Source: Takakia lepidozioides | Lineage: Eukaryota; Streptophyta; Takakiopsida; Takakiales; Takakiaceae | Assembly (NCBI GenBank): GCA_030704615.1 | Contig: CM060732.1 | Coordinates: 36,129,053-36,193,052, forward strand | Direction of reading: 5' to 3' | DNA: 64,000 nt | In this document: in pieces, positions 1 through 12,678 of the stretch | Layout of the letters: every line of letters begins with the position of its first letter | Position numbering within the stretch: the first letter of the stretch is position 1 | Program-made: the position numbers and the translations under genes | Notes under the pieces: generated by a model | Databases searched by the model: none | What the model was told of the DNA's origin: nothing | The model's input: only the letters and a program-made list of their open reading frames with translations

Positions 1-3000
1 ACACCACCGCTTGGCTTCGGCTTTGTCAATGTTGTATGCAGTGTCTGTATTACATTCCATGCCAGTTTTGAGACTGCTTAGCTATAAAGTAGCATCGGAC
101 CAACTTGGCAGTTGTCAAATGCTTATATCGACCACAATGCATATCAATAAACAGCTAGAGAGCTACATACTAACTTGGGAGTGTTGGCAGGTAGCTACAC
201 TGCACAGAGCTCAACTGGACTACATTGCAAAAGGTTGCTAACCAACTGCATAGACTTGTCATGGTTTATGAAAGTACTAACCTTGGCAGCACGAATTAGC
301 GCCTTCTGAGATATGTCAACACCCACAATGTGTTGCAGCATGGTGAATTCCTCAAGCACTGCCTCAAGCAAACTTCCTGACCCACATCCCAAGTCCACCT
401 GCCCCACCACCATACAGATCCATGCTTGTTAACGAGTTACCTATCCAGAAGCTCCTTGGTTAGATAACAACTTCCAAATCAACGTTGATCAGATGCTGAA
501 GTGGAGTATAGCAAAGATTCACATGCAACAGCACACACTGACAGGCACCCCAGAATTAGTTTGAAATTGGCACTAGTCAACAATGTTATACCAGAGATGT
601 CGCGTTCATCGCCCTGATTATAGCCTGAGCAAACTCAACACGCTGTTTGGACAGTGGTGGTGAGAAATGAGCTGCTTCCATCCTGTCTTCAGGTGCTTCC
701 ATGTACTTGACAAGCTTCACAATGTACTCGAGTGATTCCTCTTCTGCAGAGCAAACAAGCCACATCATCCCCAGACACCGGATGAAACCCTATTGTACTC
801 GCTTTGTAGTGAAGCCCCACTTTACATACCAGACTGAATATGCAATAGAAACAATGTTCTTATTAATAAACCATGCACAGCAACAACGGAGTCTCTTATG
901 TACTGGCTGGCTGCATCCTCACCATGTGACGGCTGGACCAGACTAGCACAAGCGGCAAGCAGCAAAGCAACTGGCGGGACAGGGGTATAGAAGCGGGAAG
1001 TTTGGCCCACACGAGTATTGGTCACGCATGCATCAAACGCACCAGTCACACCCCCGACACCAAGTTCAAACTCAAACTCAGGCTGTGCCTCAAGAACTGT
1101 TTTCTCCACGGTGCCTGGAGAACCACAACTTCTCACACCTTTTATCAAGCTCACGGTATAGCTCACAGAAACCATTGATCCACTAGGAGGATTCATACCA
1201 ACTTCATCCTCCTCAGCAATGACCTCAAAACTCAAAGCCTCTGTCTTAGGAGCTCCCTTCTGTTCTATAGCGTGAGTCGTTAAGTCATCAGGCCCAGCCA
1301 CTACTACAGCATCATTTGCTGCTAGGCGCTTGCTGCAGCTGCAATTCGAAAAAGAACTAGGGTAATTGGATTTGCAAGGCTCTTGCATTGCTGTGTAGCC
1401 AGGAAGGTGGGCGTCACACCATGCACTGTAATTCAGCACAGCTTTCAGTGCAGCACTCTGCATGGCATCATGACGGGTTCTGCGGAACCCCTCTGATTCA
1501 AACTCCAACATGCTTTTGTCTCCAACAGAGGCAACTATCACTTTGTACCTAAACGGCCCGTGCGTCTGTGCTCCAGGCTGTTGATCCTTGACATCTTTCC
1601 CATCACCAGCCTCATTGTTGGAGATCTTCTGTCTGTCATCTTCTACATTACATAAACCCCCTTCTGCAGCTTTCTCCTCTTTGGGCTCAGAAGCAGGGAA
1701 AGTGCAGACAAATTGAGCTTCAGGAAGGTGGCGTTGCTGGCCAAAGTCAAGCAAAAGAGCTTTTGGGTTGGCACCCCGCCACTGGGCTTTACTGCTAAAT
1801 ATGGTTGGAAGATCAGCTGCTAATGCAGCTTCCCTGCCGAGTTTGTAGGCTCCACTAGGGGACCTCCCCATGATCAGCCTGCATTATGATGCCATTCCTG
1901 TCATTGTGTTACTTAACAGTCCCTGGCTGTGATACATGCCCTGTGAATTGCAAGTAATGCCAAGGACAGATTTGTTGAGGATTTGTCCTCCCAAGAAGCT
2001 CAAGCCTCAACAAACACCAGATACTAAGAAACTCTGAAAGCAAGAACAGTAATAAAAATTACTTAACAAAACCCCTTTCCAATACTCTATTTAGTGTCCC
2101 AAGTTCTTCCTCCCATGCCTGGTTACCAATGCATATACTGATTCAGCAAGATGTTCTTAGTGTTTGACTCAAGCTCATCTTTGTGTAGCAAGACCGTAAT
2201 CATTTCCACAATTGAGCATCCACAGGATCGGCAGTCATGCATCCATGGCTTCACACATTGCGCCGGTATTCAGCTTGGAGGAATAAGGAACAGAAAGAGT
2301 ATGGGATGGGGAACTACCTGTAATAGCAATTTAAAGTGACATCGCTCCAGAAGCACTTCCCTTCAAGATGCCAAGAAGAACCGACACAAGCCAGCATCGC
2401 ATCACCATAAACAGGGTGACCCATCAGCATGCTTGCTCTCTCATTTTTAAAAGTGAGTCCTTCCGGATGGCGCAAGGCTTCCATGGTCACATCCTTGTGA
2501 GCAGCATCTCCATTGGTCACACTCAATTTGTCCTTGAGCGGCTCCACTCCAGGGACCTGAACTGCAGGCAACTTGTCCCTGAGTGCCCAGTACACACGGG
2601 TGCCACTGGGGGCCTTCCCAAGAGACCTGCAGGGACCGAGAGCGAGGCCACCTTCTGATCAGAAGTGGGAAGATTGTCGTTTCCTAAGGCTGACTCAATT
2701 TGTCTTGTTGGGTTGTCAATATACCAAGAATAGGGCCCCACAGTTTTATCATCAGCAATGCCATTTGCAGTTCAATCACATATGGCAATCAACTTTGCTA
2801 CATGAACCACACACAGATCCACATGTTTTTCAAGCATACGTGAGCAGATTATCCACATTCAGCCCTCAGACCCTGGACAAGCAGAACAACCATCTAACCA
2901 CTAGCTGAACCCCAGGAACGGTGAGCTCTACAGGAACAGCAAGGAAGGGGGCTGGACCTGGTGAGAAAAACATGTCCAGCATCAGGAACACCCAGCTCAT

Positions 3001-4850
3001 GAGCTAGCACATCCAGATAGTAGGCATCTGCTGCTACAGTCACCTGAACAGTTGTCACTGCCTTTTCCACACTGGCAGGAATTCGCACAGACTGAAACTG
3101 GTGGACTTCTGATGGTGCATTTAAGCTATTCTCTGGTGGCAGGGCCTGTGTGTCAAGTGGGTCTTCCTTCTCACGGAGAAGCTCAGTCACAAACTCTGCA
3201 GAAAAAGGCTCCACCCGGCTGATCCAAAGTCCATCATCAGACAGTTTAAGAGACGGGCATGTAGCAGCAGCCCTGCAAACAAGTGCTGCAGCATAAGCTG
3301 TGCTAGTTTCCGAGAGCTGATTGATGGACTTGCACTGTGATGTAACCTTGGTGTCCAGGACTGTTAACACAATGGCTGGCACTTGGCCATGTCGTGAGCC
3401 CTTGCGCTTTACAGCTGCTCGAAAATGTTCCACCATTGGCTTAAAGCTCAGCACCATCTGCAAGAATCCCATCCTTATCATAAGATCACTTCTGCCACGC
3501 TGGTTCACAATGTACATAATACTGATATCTGAGAGTCCGATACTGTACATCATCAAGCTTACTAATGACAACTTTCTAGATCGACATTCTGGGCGTCACT
3601 GGCATAATAGAATTCTTCTCTTTCACCAATCACATGAAGGTGGGGAGAAGCAAACTTGATCAGTAAAGGCAGATGCAACTTTGTAACGCAGAGAGTCCCA
3701 CTTCTGAGGCACAGTCAGTATTTTGGGACCTGGATCATAGCCCATCTGTCCACCATGCACGCACCAAGACATCCGGATCAGGCATCCCCCATGTTTCTCT
3801 GAGCTCCCACCACCATTTTATTTGATCAGAAATTTCACAGGCATAAGTTTCAACAAAATGCACCAGATTACCACAGAGTGACATTTGTTTAACATGGGTA
3901 CTCCTAGAACTTCGAAATTCAACACTACTTGTCCACATCTGTTTCTCCCTGCTGTGAGCAATTAGAAAGAGTTTTTCATCATATCAATTCTGTTAGAATT
4001 GTAATGAAAGGGAAGTCAACCGCACTACGAAAAACAGCTCAGGAACTGAAGCATTGGTGTGTCCCCAGCATCTGGGATCATTGCACCAGACTGGAGAACA
4101 ATACACCTTATCCAAACTAAGGACCGAAACGCCATATAGAATAGACTGTCAGATTCATGGCAGGTAAGTAACATATTTCTTTTCTTTGTGCTCCATCGTC
4201 ACACAAGTGGATGCAGGATTGTGTATCCAAGCAAAGAGATGAAACAGCAACGTCTAAGATTCAGTGATAGATTTACAGCGAGGCAGATTGAAGAAGTGGC
4301 TGTGTAATTCAAAGAATCCAAACATGGCACAGAATTGGATGCAGAAGATTCAAATATCCAAATAACATGCTTATCAGATAACCGCGTGGTAATGCATATC
4401 ATGGCATTGCTGGTACAGATGAATGCGAGCGTAGATTTCAACATTCCATTCAATTCGACAGAATTCCCTCCAAAGCACCCAAGCTATGAAACCATTTCCT
4501 CGTCCATCACGGCGATGCGTTCAAGCAGAGAAATTTAAGTCTCAACTGAGAACAAAGAAGAAATCCCTCTATCCCGCAACCCAGACAACCTGCACCAATG
4601 CCAAGCGGGCAGCATCCTGCTCTGCATCCTTCTTGCGGCGGAAGGCGCCGGACTGCACAGTGCTGCCACCAGGCAGACGAAGCGTACATGCAAACATCGG
4701 CGGCTCTTCCTTGATCAGCGTCATATCCAGCCGACCCTCTGGGCCCACTGCCACCCCCGTCTGCAATGCTCCCACTGCCTGTGTGTCATACTGACACTTC
4801 TTCTCAGACACAAAGAACAGCTGATGCAGCCTTGCCTTCGCTGTTGCCAT
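1..4850 (-). CDS. HEN1: HEN1 small-RNA 2'-O-methyltransferase, 3' part outside window
   Basis: HEN1 methylates the 3'-terminal ribose of miRNA/siRNA duplexes and protects them from uridylation and decay. Seven exons join in consistent phase: 4850-4590, 3703-3656, 3457-2932, 2561-2318, 1878-923, 743-592, 398-282 (about 768 residues). The first exon is a dsRNA-binding domain (ATG at 4850, starting MATAKARLHQLFF). The third is the La-motif-like domain (VEHFRAAVKRKGSRHGQVP). Exons 4-5 carry the second dsRBD region (SPSGAYKLGREAA) and then the FKBP-like domain (SVSYTVSL, FTPVPP-like YTPVPPVALLLAA). Exons 6-7 enter the methyltransferase (PPLSKQRVEFA, then SAM-binding VDLGCGSGSLLEAV and GVDIS). The catalytic EExxHH residues would lie left of base 1. 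Bases 1-281 look like intron; I could not place the next exon. The 48-nt exon 3703-3656 is the least certain. The domain order is that of plant HEN1. Confidence 0.93.
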
Positions 4851-5664
4851 TTTGGATTGCCTGCCCCTCACTACTCTCCGCTCTCTCCCCCTCCTCCCAC
4901 CCTACACCAGAACTCGCCACTAATCCCTCAACAACCACACCACTTCCCAATCAACACAAACACCAACCACCCTCTCCCAGCAACCAATTCACCAAGAAAC
5001 TCCACCCCGATCGAGAATTCCTCAATGAAGCAAGGGCTTGAGGGATCCAAAAGCATCTATGCAACCCCGCAAGTCTGGCCCCTTCAATCTGCACCTCTTC
5101 TACTCCCCGCCCTTGCTCCCGCACTGCAGCGCATCAAATCGCAGGCCGCAGTGCAGAGATGGCGAAGGGCGGGAGGTGCGAGGGGGTTTAAACCAGTCCT
5201 CGGCATCTCTTCCGCGCTCCTTCCCTCTTATTAAGACTTTAACTTTATCTTTATCTTCTCTCTAAGACCCCGTTCTTCGTCCTTCGTAATATTCAATTAG
5301 TTACCCACTATTAATTACCTCTGTGGGTAGGTTAGTGTAAGTACAGCGGATGGTAGGTATGTAAGTAGGGGATGGTCCGTAGATGTACCTGGTAATTAAT
5401 TACAATCAAGTGAATGAATGTGGGCACTTACGATTGTCGTAAATACGCTTTTGGGGATGAATTATCTTATCCACAATTTTATTTTATTTTTCTTTCAATA
5501 ATAAATAGTAATAACTATTTGTCATGGTAATGTACCGTCTTCATCCAGAATTCCCATCCGTTCCGGCTACTGCTTTCAGCATGACACGTGTCGGTCAGTT
5601 GCCTGGGTTCTTCATCCGTTGTTACAGGTGGTTCATTCATCCAATGCAGGGGCAGGGATGCTCA
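4851..5664. other. Intergenic region between divergent HEN1 and FLK
   Basis: No gene recognised. The part next to HEN1 (4860-5010) is C-rich and pyrimidine-rich, as expected for a 5' leader read on the minus strand. The segment 5280-5520 is AT-rich. It presumably holds both promoters, because HEN1 starts leftward at 4850 and FLK has a TATA box at 5665. Confidence 0.6.
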
Positions 5665-6418
5665 TATAAAGACCCGCACGCTTCGTCTTCGCAGTGCGGG
5701 AGTTGTTCTCGAGAGTTTTTGCTGAGCGGCCTCGCAAGAGTTTGTGTGCCAACGATCTGTGTGGAGTTCGCAGTGCGGCTCAAGAGGTCGTCTTCGTCTC
5801 GCCCTCGTACTGTGGGAGAGTTGGAGCGAGTTGGGGTCCTTTGGAGTAAGTGATTATTGTGTGTGTAGTTGCAATCTTGGTTGGGTGTTCTGTTTTGCTG
5901 ACTGTCTGTTTGCTGATGTGAGTTTCTTGTTTCAGAAGTTGCTATCATTCTCTTGTTGTGTGCTGTAGGTGTGTTTCTGTTTTGTGTTTCAGGGGAATGG
6001 GCCGTGCCAGTGTTGCATTTAAATACGGGCACCCGTGATTTTTGTTTTAGGAAGCACTCGGACTCTCTGAGTTGAGGGTTTTTCAGAGTTTTTCAGAGTG
6101 CTCTTGGTAGCGTAAAGTACACCACTCTGTTAGGTTTCTGGGATGTCAGAGTCCTGGGTGATTTATTTTCTTAGGAGGGGACCTATTTAAAGTTTACGAG
6201 CTTCGCATTGTAAAAGTAGACGGTTGTGTTGAACATATTTTCAAAATTTTCTTGTGCGAGCCTCTCTTGTACGCAAATGGTACAAGGAAGGTGGGCAGTT
6301 GCACATTCCCTCCTTTTCTTCTCTGGCGGGCCTATGTATATTCTCATTGGTTGCAGCATTGTATTGGTGCTGGTTGTTGTGGGGAGAGTTGTCGTGCCTA
6401 AGCCGTGAGAGACACAGG
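5665..6418 (+). promoter_or_regulatory. TATA box and presumed 5' leader of FLK
   Basis: TATAAA at 5665-5670 sits in a TATA-box setting (CTCATATAAAGACCCGC) about 750 bases before the FLK start codon. Transcription would begin near 5695. The leader between about 5700 and 6418 contains several upstream ATGs and T-rich stretches, so it is probably spliced, but I could not fix the intron. The assignment is inference from position and motif only. Confidence 0.45.
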
Positions 6419-9400
6419 ATGGATGCAGGGGTAGGCTGGAGCGAGATGGCAGTTCCGGAAGTGGAGGAGCAGCAGCAGCCACCACAAGTGCAAGAGGGTG
6501 GGGAAGCAACAGCACCGGTGCAGCTTAGCACGGGCACCCTGCCAAAGAGGGGACGCGAGGAGGATGGTGACAAGAAGTGGGCAGGTTGGCCAGGTGATAG
6601 TGTATTTCGCCTGATCGTGCCCGTACAGAAGGTGGGCAGCATTATTGGTCGAAAAGGCGAGTTTGTGAAGAAAATGTGTGAGGACACCCGCTCACGCATC
6701 AAGATCCTTGAAGGCGTTCCCGGGACATCTGAGCGCATTGTATACTTCTCTTCTCATCTTGGAATGGTAGATATGGGGTGGGTTCTTGATAGCCAAGTCA
6801 AAAGAGAAGGAATGCCTTTATAATTTGATCTTCGTGCCCCTAGCTAGGTCTTTCTACACGGGTTGAAGAGTAGACAAGCTTCTGGCGCTTGATCCCTGTC
6901 ATTGTCAAATGGACCTTGTGAAGCTCCCTGCAACCAGGTAACAACCATGTTGGCACCAAAAGGGGTGAAGTAGAGAATGGGCGACGAGGATAACATATTG
7001 ACCAACCTAAGGATAGGGGAAAAAATTCGAACTGTTTTCTGGTGAGGGTATAAACAAGCTGGGTTTAGCCTAGGGTCTAGCCTTCTCCCCCACATTCCAG
7101 TGCTCTCTGTCTTCAAACTCTGAAGTGGGAGATGACTGAGAGTGCATCCCTGGGCAGCAGCTGTGAATTGGTTGCCTGCAGAAATGTGCACATTTCCATT
7201 TTTAAGAAACCTCTCCTTGTGAAAGTGAGGGTCAGGAGGTGTTGGGAAGTGCGGGAGATAGTAACTCTAGGCAGCATGGCAGGTGATGGTGTCGGCTAGG
7301 GAGGATCCAGAGGCTGCTATATCACCAGCAATGGAGGGGCTACTGCGCGTGCATCGGAGAGTAACAGAAGGCTCCAATCCTGAGTCTGCCGATGGAGAAG
7401 TGGCAGAGGGGGGGCCACCCATTGCATCTCGCCTCCTGGTAGCAGCCACACAAGCTGGCAGTCTCATTGGCCGTCAGGGTGCCACCATTAAATCCATTCA
7501 GGATGCCACAGGTGTTACTGTACGTGTACTGCCTGCCGGTTAGTTTTTCTTCTCTGAAAAGTCCTGCAATTGTTGTCAAGTTGTTAGTTAATTTAAATCG
7601 TGGAGAGGGTCAGTGACCAACTCGTTCTGTATAGAGCCTTCCATTGGAAATTTCTGCTCACCCTCAAATGTAAATGTGGCACTGTGTCTTCGTCTTTGTG
7701 GAAAGTTGCATACACACCCAAACTTCATTTTAGGTCTCTTTGTAAGTGACAGCACATATGTTATGCGATTTCATGCTTGGGATGGATTTTGAGCACAAAG
7801 TGTGTCTTACCGCAATTTGGTCTGTTTATGAATGTGGCCTTGCTCTTCTCACCTGTGATGCTAGATTGTGAGTTGAAAAATAAAAGGATGAAAAATAGGA
7901 TGTCTCACCGCTCGCGTACCTCTAACATCCCTACGTGCAGTAATCTTTCTTGACAGTCAGAGTAACATGTTGGTTGATCAAACAAATGGATTCCATGGCA
8001 ACAATTGTTTGTGGCTAAAGGCTGGTACAATGCCAGCTGCCTGTCAGTTACTTAACTGATAGGATGAGACTGATGGAATAGGCAGAGAGAATGTACTCAT
8101 AAGGCGTTGTTTGCCGTAGCCTTGTGGCCATTGACCCCGCACTCAGTTTGAGAGGAGCAAAATATAGGCAGAGAGAGAGAGAAATCGAGAGAGGTGATGA
8201 ACCGCACATTAACCCCTCTTTTGAATTTCTTTGCCTTGAAATACCTTGAAGGGCATATTCCGTGTGGTATACTAACCCTCCTGGAGCTGGCTGTGGGATT
8301 TCATCCCAGCAGGGTATATGTGACTTCTCCTAAGCCGCCATATTACTTGCTTCCAGCCCTTCCAGTTGGATCCCCTGATTGAGCCCAATTATGGAGGAAG
8401 TAGAGAGACAGTAAGCACCCATTTCTAGAAGGAAGGTGTTAGAAGAGCCATATGAGCTACCTCATAGCAAAGTTAGGCATAAGGTTTAGAGAGTGCTCCT
8501 CCACAAAGAGAGAATATTCCACTGGGGGAAGCCACATGTTCACGAAGGAAAGTAAAATGTACACTTGCCAACTCCTAGCATCAGTTCCAATATTTTCGAG
8601 CAGTAGGTCCCATGTAGAAGCCCTTAGCTTGCAGATAGTATCACGGGTTCAGTCAAATTGACGTATTCTCTTCGTGAATATGTACTAAGCAGCATTCTAT
8701 GCACTTCAAAGTGCTTATAGAGCCTGGATAAGTGCAGCAGTAAAGTGTTTCCTCAACTCTTGTCTGCTCGTCTGCTAAAACGGCATGGCATCTAAACAGT
8801 TACAGAGGCTGTTTTAGGTTAACCACTTAGGACCTACCCTCATGAGTCTTTTTTTACCCATTTCTGGAAATATTTTTCAACACCAATATGCGATCAGGCA
8901 ATTCATGAGTGGTGTTACTAGACTGAGCCATATTCAAGGCAAAAGAGTGTACTCATGTGATGTCATTTGCCGTAGTCTTGCGGGGCCGAACAAGAGGGAA
9001 CAGACACTACCTTTGTGAGGGGCCCACTCCAGTTGTGGGACTTCCCTTAGTATAAACAATTGATTTGGGCTTTCCAGATTTCCTCTAGAAAGCCCTTCAC
9101 AGAAGCATCAATGTACTGTGTGTGAGGAGCTGCCAAGCAATTAGACCTCAACAGGGTCAAGGCTTTAGGCTCGGCCTTAAGATTTTGGAAGTGGGTGAGC
9201 AGAGATGCAGGGACTATGGTCTTGATGGTCCTGACGAGGGTCACTCTGTAATGAGAATACCCCAGTATCAGGAATTGGATATTGTCTTCAGGCCCCCTGC
9301 ACTTAGGGCATTGACAAATCCTTTTCCTCTCTGCATCTGTTTATTGTTCAAAAGTAGACTCCTCACCCCGAGTTTAAATTTCAGTCTAGTGCCTAGGGTA

Positions 9401-11068
9401 CACAGAGAGAGACGTCGAGAGAATGTGCTCATAAGACATTGTCTGCCCGTAGTCTTGTGGCCATAGACCCCACGCCCAGTTTTGGCAGAACAAAGCAAAC
9501 AGAACTACCTTTGTGAGGGGCTCACTTCGTACAGAGAGAGTTGACAGAGAGAGTGAGGGACATAATTGAAGACTGGCTTGCCTTTGGCTTCTTGTGTTAG
9601 TGCCCACTGCTGGGGTCGAATGTCTGGACTGGGCCACAAAAGAAAGAACCCTTCTGGAAGCCTGAAGGGGTTCGAAAGAGAGGAAGGGTAAGATGCACAG
9701 GGATATAATGAAGATGAAGTGAGGGATTATGGGGTGGAATGCAGAGGAGCTGCCATTGTGTGCTTTGGCAGACGATAGAGTCGTGGAGATACAGGGTGAT
9801 GCCCAACATGTGCAGCGTGCCATGGAGCTGGTGGTGTCACATCTCCGCAAGTTTCTGGTGGATCGCAGTGTTCTTCCCCTCTTTGAACTCAATGTGCGTA
9901 CTTGTTGCCCCTGGTTTACAGGAACCCTACATCATAACTTTGTCCTTCACGGGTTTGAAATTTCTTTTCTGAGCTTTGTGTACCGTCTCGAGTCTCAAAG
10001 TAAGGGGGTGTCTGTGTCCTGTCGGGGATTGGTGGAGAATTGTGTCTGAGATTAGGGGAGTTGTGGGGTTGCAGAGAGCCGTCACAAGTAATGCGCAGCA
10101 GCAGTCTGGAGGAGCAATGTGGCAGTCAAGCAACACAGTGATGCAACAGCAGCAGCAGCAGCAGCAGCCAAGCTACGCCAGTGCCAATGACACGTCTTTC
10201 TATCCAACAGCAACGGAGCTGGCACAGCACCATCAGCAGCAACAACAGGAGCAGCACATGCAGCAGCACCTCCACCATGGTGTGTCCATGTATGGTCGTG
10301 ACCCCGGCATGGCATCTGTTGTTGCACCTCTCCCGGCCCCCATTATCACCCAGGTCGGTTACTGTTCTCTTCTCAGAGTTATTTGAGGTTTCTTTCTCAT
10401 GTCCACAGGCAAAGTGACAGAGGGTTTCCTTGCAGGTAACACAACACATGCAGATACCGCTTTCTTATGCAGATGCCATAATTGGTACAGCTGGGGCTAA
10501 CATCAGCTACATGCGGCGCACTAGCAGCGCAACTATCACCATCCAGGAGACACGTGGTGTACCTGGTGAGATGACCGTGGAGATCCATGGTAGTGCTGCT
10601 CAAGTCCAGACTGCCCAGCAACTCATCCAGGTACGCGGCAATACTTCCATGGGATGTAGCAAGAGAACCATAAGTGCCCAAGCATCTGCACTCTTGCCTT
10701 CAGCTGCAGCTAGAAGTATGGTCACATTTAGGTTGCTTGTTACCTGCAAAGAAGCCCAAGCCATGCAGGTTGTTGCAAGTTGAGGAGATGGGGAACTGTG
10801 CGTGAGAGGGTAGAAAGAGGAGGGCCGTTCTATTGGGGATTTCTGAAAGTCACAGTGTGATAGTGATGGACTTACCTGACCGAATTACTGGGTGCAGAAT
10901 TTCATGGCTGGTGCAACAAGCGCAGCCTCAGCAGCATATAACAATTCTGCTGACACAAGCTACAGTTCCTATCCAAGTCAGGCGCCTATGTACTCCACTG
11001 CACCTGCCACTACTGGCCTCACCCCAGCTGCCTATGGCTCGCATTACAACACCAGCTACGGCTACTGA
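6419..11068 (+). CDS. FLK: Three-KH-domain RNA-binding protein of the FLK/PEPPER group
   Basis: Six exons join in phase: 6419-6739, 7283-7538, 9745-9893, 10075-10353, 10436-10630, 10898-11068 (about 455 residues). KH1 begins after [18 protein letters not shown], with the [14 protein letters not shown] loop. KH2 has [15 protein letters not shown] and ends [16 protein letters not shown]3 begins [17 protein letters not shown]. The GxxG loops are intact in KH1 and KH2 and read GTAG in KH3. The [11 protein letters not shown] start, spacer and LIQ end are hallmarks of Arabidopsis FLK and PEPPER, nuclear proteins that bind RNA and control FLC processing and floral timing. A Gln-rich linker (10146-10265) separates KH2 and KH3; the C-terminus is Ala/Ser/Tyr-rich and ends SYGY. 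Intron 2 (7539-9744) has taken up LINE pieces. Whether it is FLK or PEPPER proper needs a tree. Confidence 0.9.
8080..8185 (-). mobile_element. Solo LINE 3' tail (tail A)
   Basis: Read on the minus strand this matches the 3' untranslated end of the LINE at 24.7-27.6 kb: a GGTCAATGGCCACAAGGCTACGGCAAAC-like core followed by CTTATGAGTACATTCTCTC and a TCTCTC run. It lies in FLK intron 2 with no coding remnant attached. Confidence 0.6.
8935..9425 (-). mobile_element. 5'-truncated LINE fragment in FLK intron 2
   Basis: Minus-strand translations match the last 130 residues of the LINE ORF in E(z) intron 1. Here [20 protein letters not shown] corresponds to [20 protein letters not shown] there, and [20 protein letters not shown] to [20 protein letters not shown]. 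The 3' tail A follows down to about 8940. Frame breaks show it is dead. It is inserted antisense to FLK. Confidence 0.85.
9413..9535 (-). mobile_element. Second tail-A copy abutting the LINE fragment
   Basis: On the minus strand the order CTCACAAAGGTAGTTC, TGGGCGTGGGGTCTATGGCC, CACAAGACTACGG and ATGAGCACATTCTC repeats the LINE 3' end a second time immediately upstream of the coding fragment at 8935-9425. Two LINE 3' ends in the same orientation suggest one insertion targeted to, or templated next to, the other. Confidence 0.6.
10146..10265 (+). repeat. CAG microsatellite coding for Gln-rich linker
   Basis: A run of (CAG)n at 10146-10168 encodes eight glutamines, followed by CAGCAGCAACAACAGGAGCAG around 10232-10255. 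It is in frame in FLK exon 4, so length changes would alter the linker between KH2 and KH3. Confidence 0.85.
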
Positions 11069-12678
11069 GCTCACATCTTGTGCAGCCGGCTCTGTGTACA
11101 GAGAGAGTGTCTCTGTGATTTGTACAACTGCCTTTTGTTAGCAAAATGGGTGTCTTAAAATGCCTATATCAATGATCAAGTTGAAACAGCTAAAGCTGAC
11201 CTACAGTTGTGTTTGTTGTTGGGTTCGAGTTTGGACATGCACAGCATTTAGAGAGGTCTTTGGGGACTGCGTTGTTCTTTAGAAGTGCCTTTCTTTTGCT
11301 TTACTTGCCTTTGAATTTTATACAACCAAAAACCTATCCATCACTTAGATCGGTTATTCCATATCCACAACGAACATGTACCAATGGGAAGTTTCATTGT
11401 CTTCCCCAATTTTGATGCTCCGAGGCAATAAGATTTTGTTCCAAAGTGTACGTCTTTTCAATGCAAGAGGCATGTGATCATTTGAGGTTTCTGTTAGATA
11501 GAAATCTTCAACAAATGCAGACAGTACCCAAGCTAATCAAAATGTATCTTTTGAGTAAAGTTCTTCATGCGACTGATCAAAATTTTTTGGCCCTGCCCTA
11601 CGGCAAGGGTATCTACGGGGAAATTTCCACGGGACCAAAGGAGCCTATGAACATCCGAAGTATGTGACAAAGTCGTTCTGTTCTTTCAACACTTCTCTAA
11701 ATAATATTTGAGGGCAAAGCTTGACGAAGGTGAAGGACATTTGACTTTATAAACCAGCCTCTTCACTACTGCATCTGGAGCGCTCTCTGGAGTCCGACAT
11801 GCCACCACAGCAAAAACTGAAGCGTCATCGTAAGAGGAATGCACACATTATCAAGGGCGATATCACGAACAACCACATGGCCCGCGTTTGTAGCGTGCAT
11901 GATGTTAGAGACTTAAGCTGGTTGAACCCATCATGTCAAGGATACTGAGATAGCAGCTGTCGGAACCTCTGCCAGAGGCCCAGTCGTCAACTCAGAGAGC
12001 TCGAAAGTTAATCGGTGGTCAGTTTGTACCAAGCTCCATCTTGTAAGCATCAAGTCCGAGGTCCAATTGTTGGGCTAGTACCCGTCTCTGAGGCTACAGG
12101 GTGAAAAATGCTCTTGTTTCCCTTCTCAAGTGCTGCATGAACTGCTGTTCTTAGGAAAAGGATCATTCAAGAAGGAAGGAAAGTACATCACCTGAAATCC
12201 ATGAATTGCTTAACATGCGTTCTGATTTCAGTTCGACCACATACCGTAAATGAACGCTGAGTGCTCAGCCTGCTGCGTATACGTACTCCAGACGAGCACA
12301 TACATAGCTTGCACTTGAATGCTAATTATGTATATTAGTAATCATCAGATAAGAAAACACATTGCCACAAATCACTTGTAGCTCCGATAATACTGTCTCG
12401 AGTGATCACGGAACAAATCTAGTACAAGTTTAATCTAGTCTAGAAACTAGATCTATAGCAAATACTGTAAGTACAGAGAACTTTGAAGCTGAGATCTAAC
12501 AATCTAAGCGTGCTCCAGTATTTGACCGGTATTTGACGGGATAACTGACCCGTGCAAATTAAATTTGTAAGAAGCATTAAGCATCTTGTGAATCGCTTGT
12601 TGGAATCGGGACTTCTTATATCTATGGAATTTTTCTCTTGTCATATGTTGCGTCAGCTATTCAGCTGTGACCATTCGA
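11069..12678. other. Convergent intergenic region, FLK and CCCH gene 3' sides
   Basis: No gene recognised. It holds the 3' untranslated ends of FLK (plus) and of the CCCH gene (minus). Open frames here are short and show no family motif. Confidence 0.6.

Noticed and set aside
822-946. End of the long open frame taken as HEN1 protein
   Set aside because: Residues after PSHG diverge from the family; a GTGAGG donor at 922 joins in phase to the exon at 743, so the frame beyond 923 is intron.
9386-9892. Minus-strand 168-residue ORF in FLK intron 2 and exon 3
   Set aside because: It runs antisense across the FLK KH2 exon and LINE tail; no motif, pyrimidine-rich.
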